From: Bacteroidetes bacterium ADurb.Bin174
GTDB lineage: Bacteria > Bacteroidota > Bacteroidia > Bacteroidales > Paludibacteraceae
NCBI GenBank assembly: GCA_002070265.1
Contig: MWCX01000037.1
Coordinates: 1 to 38,075 of the forward strand
Direction: 5' to 3'
Length of the DNA: 38,075 nucleotides
This document shows positions 11,970 to 21,577 of the stretch, one piece after another. The notes below the pieces were generated by a model. The model saw only the letters and a list, made by a program, of their open reading frames with translations. It was not told the DNA's origin and searched no databases. Position 1 is the stretch's first letter. Every line of letters starts with the position of its first letter. The position numbers were made by a program, and so were the translations under genes.

Positions 11970-14092
11970 GTTGTGAATTGCTTTCAAAAAATTGTATCTT
12001 TGATATTCTGAACAACCCTGTTTGTGAACTTCATAATTATCCTTAAGTTGTGAATTGCTTTCAAAAAATTGTATCTTTGATATTCTGAACAACTCAAGAA
12101 TTACAAGTATCGGAGAACAAATGTTGTGAATTGCTTTCAAAAAATTGTATCTTTGATATTCTGAACAACTAATGAATGGTCGGCTGATATGCCTGAAAAG
12201 TTGTGAATTGCTTTCAAAAAATTGTATCTTTGATATTCTGAACAACTTCAGTAGTAACACGATGCAAATATAGTAAGTTGTGAATTGCTTTCAAAAAATT
12301 GTATCTTTGATATTCTGAACAACACTATGGCAACAAGAAAGAAAAGCTATAATGTTGTGAATTGCTTTCAAAAAATTGTATCTTTGATATTCTGAACAAC
12401 ATTTTCTAATTTGCCCAAAAAAACAGCCCTGTTGTGAATTGCTTTCAAAAAATTGTATCTTTGATATTCTGAACAACTAAGATTATCTGCATCGCCTGAA
12501 CGCTCAAGTTGTGAATTGCTTTCAAAAAATTGTATCTTTGATATTCTGAACAACCTCAACCCTGTAAAGGTCTTGTTCAGGCGTGTTGTGAATTGCTTTC
12601 AAAAAATTGTATCTTTGATATTCTGAACAACTATTTTAGATTTGTACACCGTTCCTTTATTGTTGTGAATTGCTTTCAAAAAATTGTATCTTTGATATTC
12701 TGAACAACATTAACTGCAGATTGCATATGCGTGAAGCTCGTTGTGAATTGCTTTCAAAAAATTGTATCTTTGATATTCTGAACAACTTCACTAATGCTGT
12801 CAGCTTGCAGAATGAAGTTGTGAATTGCTTTCAAAAAATTGTATCTTTGATATTCTGAACAACAAAAATAACACAAGTAAAAAAACTCACAGCGTTGTGA
12901 ATTGCTTTCAAAAAATTGTATCTTTGATATTCTGAACAACTGAAGCCGAAAATTTATTTGAAAAATCTGAGTTGTGAATTGCTTTCAAAAAATTGTATCT
13001 TTGATATTCTGAACAACAACAAAAAATGTTTGATTATCATATCTCTGGTTGTGAATTGCTTTCAAAAAATTGTATCTTTGATATTCTGAACAACTAAAAC
13101 AGACGACGTAGAGGCGCTTCGGAGTTGTGAATTGCTTTCAAAAAATTGTATCTTTGATATTCTGAACAACGAGCAATTGCATGATGATCTTAATTACCTT
13201 GTTGTGAATTGCTTTCAAAAAATTGTATCTTTGATATTCTGAACAACGCTGGAAACCAACGACTTACCAGCTTCGATGTTGTGAATTGCTTTCAAAAAAT
13301 TGTATCTTTGATATTCTGAACAACTTTTTTTCTTGTTTTTACTAAATAATCCTGGTTGTGAATTGCTTTCAAAAAATTGTATCTTTGATATTCTGAACAA
13401 CCCATATTAAATAATAGGCACGAAGCGGTAAGTTGTGAATTGCTTTCAAAAAATTGTATCTTTGATATTCTGAACAACCGCAGCCTGCATGACACCTGAC
13501 ATTAATGCGTTGTGAATTGCTTTCAAAAAATTGTATCTTTGATATTCTGAACAACAGACGCCAAAACTTCGCTGCTTAAGTCGGTGTTGTGAATTGCTTT
13601 CAAAAAATTGTATCTTTGATATTCTGAACAACAAATCAGGCGAGAGAGCAGGGGAGATAATCGTTGTGAATTGCTTTCAAAAAATTGTATCTTTGATATT
13701 CTGAACAACTACGTACGTGCAGGAAGAGATGAAGGATGAGTTGTGAATTGCTTTCAAAAAATTGTATCTTTGATATTCTGAACAACAATACTTTTTGAAT
13801 GTGCAAGGCGTTAGAGGTTGTGAATTGCTTTCAAAAAATTGTATCTTTGATATTCTGAACAACTTTTAAATTCAATAATCCAGATCAGGTTTGGTTGTGA
13901 ATTGCTTTCAAAAAATTGTATCTTTGATATTCTGAACAACCAAAAAAGCAGGGGAGCAAAGATACAATTGTTGTGAATTGCTTTCAAAAAATTGTATCTT
14001 TGATATTCTGAACAACACTCCGCTCAATGTCAGCGGGTGAAATCAGTTGTAAATTGCTTTCAAAAAATTGTATCTTTGATATTCTGAACAAC
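11970..14092 (+). CRISPR. Type II-C CRISPR array, 28 repeats and 27 spacers
   Basis: Repeats are 47 bp, starting GTTGTGAATTGCTTTC, with A6 in the middle, then TTGTATCTTTGATATTC and TGAACAAC at the end. Twenty-eight copies were counted from 11970 to 14046. Twenty-seven appear identical and the last (14046-14092) has G6A. Spacers are 30 bp except numbers 2, 15, 26 and 27 (29 bp) and 10 (31 bp). Orientation is plus: the tracrRNA anti-repeat is complementary to the first ~26 bases of the repeat as written, and the degenerate repeat is at the cas2 end. Each repeat contains TTG-N21-TATCTTTG, a Bacteroidetes-type promoter that would start transcription near the repeat-spacer border. I saw no spacer matching elsewhere in the window beyond ~11-nt overlaps. 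Confidence 0.99.
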
Positions 14093-14168
14093 AGGATCTA
14101 AGTATCAAGGTGGATATCAAAGACTTGTGTTGAGATTCAGAATTAAAAAAATGCTTGTTCAGAAACCG

Positions 14169-14195
14169 AAAATCCCATCCAATTGATGGGATTTT
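14169..14195. terminator. Bidirectional terminator between the array and cas2
   Basis: AAAATCCCATC (14169-14179) and GATGGGATTTT (14185-14195) form a perfect 11-bp stem with a 5-base loop and A/T tracts on both sides. It lies between convergent transcripts: the plus-strand array and the minus-strand cas operon (cas2 stop at 14200-14202). Confidence 0.8.
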
Positions 14196-14199
14196 CTAT

Positions 14200-14535
<336 letters not shown>

Positions 14536-14543
14536 CTATGCTT

Positions 14544-15479
14544 TTACTCCAATGAAGGATATTTTATTTTCCTCAGTTCTCCATTAAAACATTGAGCCAA
14601 TGAGGCTGTTGTCTGACCGGCAGCAATCATTAGCGGACTACGTTGGTTGTTGATAATCACGTCTAATACAGGAATTTGTAATAATTGTGCTTTAATATCT
14701 TTACTCAAAATATTGATATCTGCTCCGGAAGTAACTATTTCACAAACTAATTTATCCACAAAAGGACGATATGGTTCCATAATATCATCTGCCAAGCAAT
14801 AAGCATTGTATTTATTACGGTGGTAAATTCCCAAAGTGGGAAGTAAACCGCTCCCAACCAAAGAGCGAGCAATAACCGCTCGTAAAATGGCATAGCCATA
14901 ATTTAATAAATTGTTGGGAGGAATACCTTCTCTAAATCTGGAAAAGCCATCGATTTGGGGAAATAGATTTGCCCAGTAATAAACCGCTGCTCGGGCTTCA
15001 TAGTTGTCCGGATCTCCGCTACGTACATTGTTTGCCCACACTTTCATGTTTTTGACAATAGCACCGGTCTGCTGTTCTAAAACATATGCTTGATTTTCAA
15101 TTTTAGCTTGTACCGTTTGCTGCCATAATTGCTTTTTGAGTGGAAGTGAAGCTTCAATTTGATTTTTAAAACGTTCAGTTTGTGTGGTATTCCCCTCTAA
15201 AGGTAGTAATAATCCATGGGGCATATGATTGCTGTCACAGGTAATCAAGGCACAGTTGTTTTCCAATAATTTTTCTGTCAGTCCATGGGTGATGGTAATT
15301 TGTTGATGATCCAGAATGACCACACCGATATCTTCGATAGGAATAGTAGCTTTAGCTTCTTTTTTAAAGTTTTCGGGTAAATCTTTGTTCTTTACCACTT
15401 CAGGTAAATGAATAACCAACTGTTCTTGTTTCAAGGAAAGGTAAGCCGGATTGCCGAAGTATAAGGTACGTTTGATCAT
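14544..15479 (-). CDS. cas1: Cas1, CRISPR integrase
   Basis: A 311-residue type II Cas1. The N-terminal beta domain (IKRTLYFGNPAYLSLKQEQL, IPIEDIGVVILDH, ALITCDSNHMPHGLLLPL) is followed by the catalytic alpha domain. Likely metal ligands are Glu161 (DNYEARAA), His220 (LGIYHRNKYN) and Asp231/Asp232 (CLADDIMEPYRPFVD). With Cas2 it processes and inserts new spacers at the leader-repeat border. It starts 5 bp after the cas9 stop, so it is translated from the same mRNA. No cas4 or csn2 is present, which defines subtype II-C. Confidence 0.98.
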   Translation of the reverse strand: MIKRTLYFGNPAYLSLKQEQLVIHLPEVVKNKDLPENFKKEAKATIPIEDIGVVILDHQQITITHGLTEKLLENNCALITCDSNHMPHGLLLPLEGNTTQTERFKNQIEASLPLKKQLWQQTVQAKIENQAYVLEQQTGAIVKNMKVWANNVRSGDPDNYEARAAVYYWANLFPQIDGFSRFREGIPPNNLLNYGYAILRAVIARSLVGSGLLPTLGIYHRNKYNAYCLADDIMEPYRPFVDKLVCEIVTSGADINILSKDIKAQLLQIPVLDVIINNQRSPLMIAAGQTTASLAQCFNGELRKIKYPSLE

Positions 15480-15484
15480 GCTAA

Positions 15485-18400
15485 CTAATATTCTCCTACA
15501 CTCACAATATCACCTAAATGATTGGTGCGGACTTTTACAATTTCTTTTAGATTATTTGCACTTTGAATGACTATGTAGGTAATTCCTTTCAGTGTTTGGT
15601 TGCTATCTACCGTTGTTTCGAGATGATGTCTAAACCAAAAACCTGATAAAAGAGATCCTAACTTCTGCACCCTAAACAAATTCGGACTAATTAACTTTTT
15701 ATTCTTTGGGTCCATTAAATCGATTTCTTTGGGATTGAATTCAGTTTGTTCATTAGGAAATACAAATAATTCATTTTGCTTCATCGTAAATAAAAATTTC
15801 CATTCTTTTTCAGGAAGTGCGTTTAAAATGATTTCATCAGTAATATTTCGTTCCAGAACCAAATCGATTATTTCCATCGGATTATTGAAAATGATAGGTA
15901 GTCCTAAATTAGCTCGAATTACCGCTTCATAAAATGAAACAACTTTTTCTTGTAAATTGCCTTTCTCATCTTGATAAATAGCGACATGGTGATTGTTTCC
16001 GGTACTGACAAAATCAACCGGTATAGGCTTTTCGTCAGTATCTAAGATTATATCGCCTAAATGGTCTTTTTTATGGTGAAGCGGAACAGCATTGTTTACA
16101 CCGCTGATGGTAACGCGTTTAATAGAGATACCTTTTTCTTTATTGAGCCAAATAGGATTTTTATCCAAATCAGAAAATGCCTTGTTAGCATCATTACCGT
16201 ATTCGCGTAGTCTGTGCAATAGGATGTTTCTAATACCTACGTCAACTACTTTATTAATTGATTTCTCATCTTTAAAATTGTCCGGATTTACATCCTTTCT
16301 GATAGAGTAATCTTTTTCTAACCATACCAATTGAACCTTCTCAGGCACTTTCACAGTTTCTGCTTCATCTAAATATATTGGCTTTTTCGAAAGTGAATTT
16401 TTTCCTCCAAAGGCTTTTTTAGGATCGTTTTCGTTTTCATAAAGTCGCTTAAGTAAAGCATTGCGATATTCTGATTTGCTGACTTTCATGATGGTAGCTT
16501 CATCAAACTTTGTCCCTATTTTTTCTTCCTTAGTTTGATAAAATTGATATTGTCCATACACGGTTTCTTTGTGAAGTTGTCCTCTTGGTGTAAGTTCAAT
16601 CTTAGTCAGTTTACCATTTTTTGTATTAATCTTGTTTTTGTTTTTGGTAATTACTTTGTTTTTTGCTTTATGTGAAATGATGATGTTTTCCAAATGTTCT
16701 TTAGCTTCTTGACGGAAGTTTGGAATGGGTAGATTAAAGCGAAGTTTACCGTCTTTATCGCGATGAAGCTCATTAGCTTCAATCCCCATTACATCTCTTG
16801 TCGAGATTTTTAAGTCCGACGTCTCAATTGAATAACTATCGTCTTTATTGCTTATGTTTTGCCATGAACTGTCCTTACTGCGAGCATTTAAGTTGTTTAA
16901 GTACTGAATGTAACTACGTTTTGTAAAAGCAATTGTTAGTGCGTCCATAGCATGGTGTCTGTGATCGTTGCGTTTAGTCCAATCTTTAATAACTTCAACT
17001 TGTTGTCCGTATTTTCGTTCTTCCATTTCAGTAAGACCTAATGCCCTATATTTGGGAAGATTTAGTTCTTTCATGATGTTTATTAAATCCCAATCTTCAC
17101 GCAATCTATCAGTAATACTACCGGTAGTTGTTAATACTGATGGTGTAATCTGAAACAATAATTCTTTGGCTTTTTTAGCAATATATTGGCTGTCTCTCAA
17201 GTCTCTTTCAATAAAACCATCACCAATTTGAGACTCTGTTTTCAATAATTTATGATATTTTGCTTTTGAAATTCCTTCATCTTTATTTTTTTTGCCGAAT
17301 TCAAATAAATTAGAAATACGTTGTTCGAACCTTTTTAACCCTTCTTCTCCAAACTCAGTAGCAATAAAATCATATGCTGTTTGATTGCTTTTTTTAAGAT
17401 TGATATCTCGGTAAACTAAGGTTTTGTTGGAATAACTGTTATCAAAAACTTTAGCTTGTGGTATGATGTGTTCAACATCAATGTCTTTGCTAAATAATCT
17501 TTCTCTTGGGATATATGTGTCAGTATATAAATCTTTGTAGCCGTTGTTTTTTAATTCTTCATAAAGACGATAACGGATGATGTCGTTTCGGGTGGGATTT
17601 TGAATGTTAAATTCTGATTGTAGAAGTTTAGCAATTTTTTCATGAATTATTTTCGCCGCATTGATGTTTGTGGTCATTTCTGCCCGCTCTTGTGCATTTT
17701 TCTTTAATTCACGTGCTAACTCAATCCTGATTTCATCAAAGTGAAAATCACGTGGTTTTCCCTCCGACTCTAATTTATCATTTTCTTTGTCTACAATAGT
17801 GTTAACTACATTGACAAGTTGATTAAGAATCTTTTCTACCACAGGATTTCTCAAGCTATTTTTAGGCAATAACTCTAACTTACTTTTCAATTCACGTTTT
17901 TCTATCTCCTCTTTTGTCAATGAGTGTTTGGAGTGGCGATAACCGGCAAATTCACAAGCTGTGCTGTATTGATTTTCTATGATATAAGGGTAAATAGCCC
18001 TCATTGCTTTAGTAGAAAGATTTCCGTAGTCTTCTTGTAAAGCGATGTTTGCAAGTATTTGTGCATGTTCACGTTTAAATCCAAACTTTGCCTCTAATAA
18101 CTGATACAACTTTTCATTGCCACTGGCAGAATCATCTCCCTCGTAGGAGTACAACAAATGCCACAATTGATATGAAGCTTGTTTTTCAAATTCCTTTCCA
18201 TCCAATTCAGCGTTAAAATCTAATATTTTTGTGTTGATATTTAAGGACTTGAATATTTCTTTGACCATGGACTTAATTTCGTCAGCTGAAACTTTAATGT
18301 CGTTTAGTTCAATCTCATCCCTGTTTGATTTAACTTTCAGTAGTTCTTTTACATCATAGCCTTCTGATTCAATTATTTTTAAAAAGGCTTCGTAAAGTGC

Positions 18401-19933
18401 TTTATTGGTTCTATTTCCTTCTAATTCTGAGTAATTAATTTCCCAGTCCGCCGGTTTATAACCCAATAATTCAATGGTAGAGCTTGCAGAAAGATTTCCC
18501 TTTATATTCAGTTCATTAAAAAGGTATTGTTTTGCGTCTTGATCAAGGATGAATATTTCTTTTTCATCTCCAAAAAGTAGTGCCTGATTAGGGTCCTTTG
18601 TCAGTCTCTTTTTGGTTCCTTTTTTTCTAACAACTACATTATGTAGATTTTGCCAGATTTTGAACTCTTGGAATAACGGCGATGACTTAGGAACAACACG
18701 TAAGCCAATAGTTTTCTTTTTACCATTAACTTCAATTTCTTTCACTTCAAATTCACAAAATGAAATTAATCCCTTTTGAGATTTGAGCTTTCGTTGATAA
18801 AATATGATAATATCACGAATTTCAGCTTTTAGTTCTTGCGTTAGTTCGGGATGGTGTTTTGCTTGTTCTGTCCAAATAGCTTCAAATTCATCCAAATAAT
18901 CTTGTCTGTAAAAAACCTGATTTTTCAAAGAGGTGTGACGATTTTTTAAAAGCTGCTTATATTGATTTTGCCCTACTGTTTCTTTGTTGAAATATAGTTC
19001 TTTACTCCGATCAGAGATAGCACCCAAATAACCACTTGAGTTTTTGAGATTATTATTTATTTCTGTAATAACATAGGCTAATTCTTCCTTACCTAATTGT
19101 GTTGAAATAGCGTCATTTCGCCATTTGTAGGCTTGCAATCTTTTCTTTTCTCTATTGTTTAGTTTGATAGTATCTACAGTTTTTAAGCTGTCTTCAATAT
19201 CTTTGATATCAGCTGTGTTAAATTGGTATTTAGACCAAAATAAAGCTGATGTTGCTCTTTGACCCTTCCCTTGAAGTTCTTCGTAAAATTCGTCGGTGAG
19301 AATATCGGGGTGAAATTGTTTTTGAAATTTCCAAATATTGTTAAACTCAGCTTGTAAATCAGAACGATAAAAATCAGGAATGTATTTTTTCCCCTTTTGA
19401 AGCATCTGGAAAACTAGTTGTCCCGGAGTGATGTTTTCATCATAAAGACGTTTTGCAACTTCCATCCCGTCTATTATCTGTCCTTCATCTTCATCTTTAT
19501 TTTTGGCTTTTCGACTGCTTTTATAACCCCGCTTTTTATTGATTGCTAGCAGTACGCGTGCAAATTCTTCTTTTTCAATTTTATCCGTAGCAGCTTTAGA
19601 ACGAAGCCTCCAAGTATCGAAGGTACTATCCTTGCCTATTTCTGTCAAAGGGGTTTCGGTAGAAATGATTTTGGCATCTGTGAGGGTTTCAATCAAATTA
19701 CTTCTTCGGAGCTGGTATCGATCTAAATTTCTTCTAGCTCCACGTTTTTGTGTTCTTTCCGCATTTGTTGTAATAGGTTTGCCTTTTTCAAAATTAGTTT
19801 GTTCATCTACAGTCAAAGGGTTTACCCTGACTCCTATTTGAACGATAGATGATTCTTCCGGTGTTTTTCCTTCTGTCACATACGCAAAACCAATGCTGGT
19901 AATTCCTAAATCCAATCCTAATATTCTCTTCAT
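15485..19933 (-). CDS. cas9: Cas9, type II-C RNA-guided endonuclease (large form)
   Basis: A 1482-residue protein. RuvC-I is at the N terminus (ILGLDLGITSIGFAYV, catalytic Asp8). The arginine-rich bridge helix follows near residues 55-80 (NAERTQKRGARRNLDRYQLR). RuvC-II is HFDEIRIELAREL with Glu738. HNH is DIDVEHIIPQAKVFDNSYSN with His822. RuvC-III is NDHRHHAMDALTIAFT with His994 and Asp997. All catalytic residues are present, so the nuclease should be active. It is much longer than the ~1000-1100 residues of Neisseria or Campylobacter II-C Cas9 but fits the long Bacteroidetes branch. Extra length lies in the recognition lobe (roughly 90-700) and the C-terminal domain after ~1010. It heads the cas9-cas1-cas2 operon and is divergent from the tracrRNA gene. 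The PAM cannot be read from sequence. Confidence 0.99.
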   Translation of the reverse strand: MKRILGLDLGITSIGFAYVTEGKTPEESSIVQIGVRVNPLTVDEQTNFEKGKPITTNAERTQKRGARRNLDRYQLRRSNLIETLTDAKIISTETPLTEIGKDSTFDTWRLRSKAATDKIEKEEFARVLLAINKKRGYKSSRKAKNKDEDEGQIIDGMEVAKRLYDENITPGQLVFQMLQKGKKYIPDFYRSDLQAEFNNIWKFQKQFHPDILTDEFYEELQGKGQRATSALFWSKYQFNTADIKDIEDSLKTVDTIKLNNREKKRLQAYKWRNDAISTQLGKEELAYVITEINNNLKNSSGYLGAISDRSKELYFNKETVGQNQYKQLLKNRHTSLKNQVFYRQDYLDEFEAIWTEQAKHHPELTQELKAEIRDIIIFYQRKLKSQKGLISFCEFEVKEIEVNGKKKTIGLRVVPKSSPLFQEFKIWQNLHNVVVRKKGTKKRLTKDPNQALLFGDEKEIFILDQDAKQYLFNELNIKGNLSASSTIELLGYKPADWEINYSELEGNRTNKALYEAFLKIIESEGYDVKELLKVKSNRDEIELNDIKVSADEIKSMVKEIFKSLNINTKILDFNAELDGKEFEKQASYQLWHLLYSYEGDDSASGNEKLYQLLEAKFGFKREHAQILANIALQEDYGNLSTKAMRAIYPYIIENQYSTACEFAGYRHSKHSLTKEEIEKRELKSKLELLPKNSLRNPVVEKILNQLVNVVNTIVDKENDKLESEGKPRDFHFDEIRIELARELKKNAQERAEMTTNINAAKIIHEKIAKLLQSEFNIQNPTRNDIIRYRLYEELKNNGYKDLYTDTYIPRERLFSKDIDVEHIIPQAKVFDNSYSNKTLVYRDINLKKSNQTAYDFIATEFGEEGLKRFEQRISNLFEFGKKNKDEGISKAKYHKLLKTESQIGDGFIERDLRDSQYIAKKAKELLFQITPSVLTTTGSITDRLREDWDLINIMKELNLPKYRALGLTEMEERKYGQQVEVIKDWTKRNDHRHHAMDALTIAFTKRSYIQYLNNLNARSKDSSWQNISNKDDSYSIETSDLKISTRDVMGIEANELHRDKDGKLRFNLPIPNFRQEAKEHLENIIISHKAKNKVITKNKNKINTKNGKLTKIELTPRGQLHKETVYGQYQFYQTKEEKIGTKFDEATIMKVSKSEYRNALLKRLYENENDPKKAFGGKNSLSKKPIYLDEAETVKVPEKVQLVWLEKDYSIRKDVNPDNFKDEKSINKVVDVGIRNILLHRLREYGNDANKAFSDLDKNPIWLNKEKGISIKRVTISGVNNAVPLHHKKDHLGDIILDTDEKPIPVDFVSTGNNHHVAIYQDEKGNLQEKVVSFYEAVIRANLGLPIIFNNPMEIIDLVLERNITDEIILNALPEKEWKFLFTMKQNELFVFPNEQTEFNPKEIDLMDPKNKKLISPNLFRVQKLGSLLSGFWFRHHLETTVDSNQTLKGITYIVIQSANNLKEIVKVRTNHLGDIVSVGEY

Positions 19934-19937
19934 GATA

Positions 19938-19971
19938 TTTTGATGTTAATCAGTTTGTTTTTTGATGTTAA
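19938..19971. promoter_or_regulatory. 12-bp direct repeat in the cas9 leader
   Basis: TTTTGATGTTAA occurs twice, at 19938-19949 and 19960-19971, 22 bp apart (two helical turns) and just upstream of the cas9 start. It could be a binding site for a regulator or part of the 5' leader. No protein partner is evident. Confidence 0.45.
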
Positions 19972-20016
19972 ATTTCAGGCTTTGAAATTAAATGTTTTAT
20001 TTTATTTCCCCAAATA

Positions 20017-20048
20017 TTTGGAGATTTAAACAAACATACCTATATTTG
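20017..20048 (+). promoter_or_regulatory. tracrRNA promoter
   Basis: TTTG (20017-20020), 20 bp, TATATTTG (20041-20048) is an excellent Bacteroidetes promoter. Transcription would start at about 20053-20056, exactly at the anti-repeat. On the other strand TATGTTTG (20031-20038) lies inside this spacer and is the best candidate -7 box for cas9, so the divergent promoters would overlap. Confidence 0.8.
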
Positions 20049-20053
20049 CCTCA

Positions 20054-20136
20054 CAATTTTTGAAGCAATTCACAATAAGGATTATTCCGTTGTGAAAACA
20101 TTTAGCGCCTCGCCTATCTGCGGGGCATTACTTTTT
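20054..20136 (+). ncRNA. tracrRNA
   Basis: The anti-repeat CACAATTTTTGAAGCAATTC, continuing ACAA, pairs with repeat positions 1 to about 26 with a small bulge. Next come CACAATAAGGATTATTCC and GTTGTG, a nexus-type stem that shares ACAATAAGG with the Neisseria meningitidis tracrRNA. A strong hairpin follows, GCCTCGC (20107-20113)/GCGGGGC (20120-20126), then TTACTTTTT as terminator. The predicted length is about 83 nt. The terminator end overlaps the stop codon of the convergent rarA gene. The gene is divergent from cas9. Identification rests on complementarity, promoter and terminator together. Confidence 0.93.
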
Positions 20137-21393
20137 CCCCCACAACCCCTTCAACCAATCTCCCAATTTCTTTTCGGCCGTGTTTTCCTGCACTTTCCAG
20201 ATGCGGTGATCGATCAATTTATCGGGCATAAATTGCTGTTTGACGAAATGGTTGGGGTAATCGTGGGAGTATTTGTAATCAGCACCGTAGTTCAAGTCTT
20301 TCATCAATTTGGTGGGGGCATTTCGTAAATGTAGGGGTACAGGCAGGTTACCGGTCTCTTCTACCAAAGCCAGGGCATCGTCGATGGCCAGGTAGGCTGA
20401 ATTGCTTTTTGGGGATGCGGCTAAATAGATGGTGGTTTCTGCTAAGATGATCCTGCCTTCGGGCCAACCGATTTTCTGCAGGGCATCGAAACAAGCATTG
20501 GCTAACAGCAAGGCATTGGGGTTGGCTAATCCTATATCTTCGGCTGCGGCAATGACCAATCTGCGTGCTATGAATTTGGGGTCTTCGCCGCCGGCAATCA
20601 TGCGTGCCAGCCAATAGATGGCGGCGTCGGGGTCGCTGCCGCGGATGGACTTGATATAAGCGGAAATGATGTCGTAATGTATTTCTCCATCCTTGTCGTA
20701 AGCCATGGGATTTTGTTGCAATTTCTCTGTGACAACGGCATTGGTCAGATGGATGGTTTCGTCCTGATTGGAAGAGCTGACAAGCTCAATGATGTTTAAT
20801 AATTTGCGGGCATCACCTCCTGCAAAACGTAAAATGGCTTCAGTTTCATCAACTTGAATATCTAAGTTTTTTAACCGTTCATCTGTTTTGATAACGCGGT
20901 GCAGCAGTTCCAATAAGTCTTCATCATCCAATGGCTTCAGTATATATACCTGACAGCGGGAGAGTAGGGGAGTGATAACTTCAAAAGACGGATTTTCGGT
21001 GGTGGCGCCGATCAAGGTAATGGTACCGTTCTCAACCGCTCCCAACAGAGAGTCCTGTTGCGATTTACTGAAACGATGTATTTCATCTATGAACAATATC
21101 GGTCTTTTTCCTTGAGTGAATAAGCGGTTGGATTTTGCCTTTTCTATGACTTCTCTGACATCTTTTACACCGGAGGTAACGGCACTCAAAACGTAAAAAG
21201 GATGATCCAATTGCTTGGCAATAATCTTTGCTAAAGTCGTTTTTCCTACGCCCGGCGGTCCCCACATGATAAAAGATGCAATATGTCCGGACTCTATCAT
21301 TTGGCGCAAAATGGCTCCTTCACCGACCAAATGTTTCTGACCGACAAATCCATCCAATGTCTGGGGGCGCATACGTTCCGCTAAAGGTTGCAT
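20128..21393 (-). CDS. rarA: RarA/MgsA replication-associated recombination AAA+ ATPase
   Basis: A 421-residue AAA+ protein. Walker A is GPPGVGKT (MWGPPGVGKTTLAKII), Walker B is ILFIDEIH, sensor 1 is IGATTENPSFEV, and the arginine finger context is LLSRCQVY. The C-terminal tetramerisation and MgsA regions (GSDPDAAIYWLARM, EDIGLANPNALLLA) are complete. It acts at stalled replication forks. The ATG at 21393 is chosen because the alternative TTG at 21414 lies inside the -7 box TACATTTG (21412-21419), so it would not be in the mRNA. Its stop codon overlaps the tracrRNA terminator, which may therefore serve both strands. Confidence 0.96.
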   Translation of the reverse strand: MQPLAERMRPQTLDGFVGQKHLVGEGAILRQMIESGHIASFIMWGPPGVGKTTLAKIIAKQLDHPFYVLSAVTSGVKDVREVIEKAKSNRLFTQGKRPILFIDEIHRFSKSQQDSLLGAVENGTITLIGATTENPSFEVITPLLSRCQVYILKPLDDEDLLELLHRVIKTDERLKNLDIQVDETEAILRFAGGDARKLLNIIELVSSSNQDETIHLTNAVVTEKLQQNPMAYDKDGEIHYDIISAYIKSIRGSDPDAAIYWLARMIAGGEDPKFIARRLVIAAAEDIGLANPNALLLANACFDALQKIGWPEGRIILAETTIYLAASPKSNSAYLAIDDALALVEETGNLPVPLHLRNAPTKLMKDLNYGADYKYSHDYPNHFVKQQFMPDKLIDHRIWKVQENTAEKKLGDWLKGLWGKK

Positions 21394-21411
21394 ATCTTTT
21401 TTCGTTTCTTG

Positions 21412-21419
21412 CAAATGTA
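21412..21419 (-). promoter_or_regulatory. Candidate -7 box for rarA
   Basis: TACATTTG on the minus strand; a start of transcription near 21405 would leave a short leader before the ATG at 21393. No clear -33 box. Confidence 0.5.
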
Positions 21420-21577
21420 CTTGATTTTTTTGAAAATAAGGTCATGCTTCATTGTTTCCTGAAGAAGCTTTTTATATTCAGAAATATTTAACTAATTTTG
21501 CAAAGATTATTCGTACGGGTAATATAATCTAATGTAATACGTTAATTATATCAGTATCAACTATAAATCATTCGACA

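Noticed and set aside
13095-13123. Possible self-match of spacer 15 to 6636-6650
   Set aside because: Only about 11 identical bases (TAAAACAGACG); expected by chance at this length and too short for targeting.
13787-13816. Spacer 24 resembling the dispersed element (GCAAGGCG)
   Set aside because: Eight shared bases only, with no extended alignment.
11958-13862. Many ~60-100-residue open frames on the minus strand of the array (and one on the plus strand)
   Set aside because: They are translations of the repeat in successive frames (FRISKIQFFESNSQ and similar), with no independent coding signal.
14155-14164. TTGTTCAGAA, complementary to the repeat 3' end, as a second anti-repeat
   Set aside because: Ten bases only, pairs with the wrong (promoter) half of the repeat, and no promoter or terminator fits a second tracrRNA.
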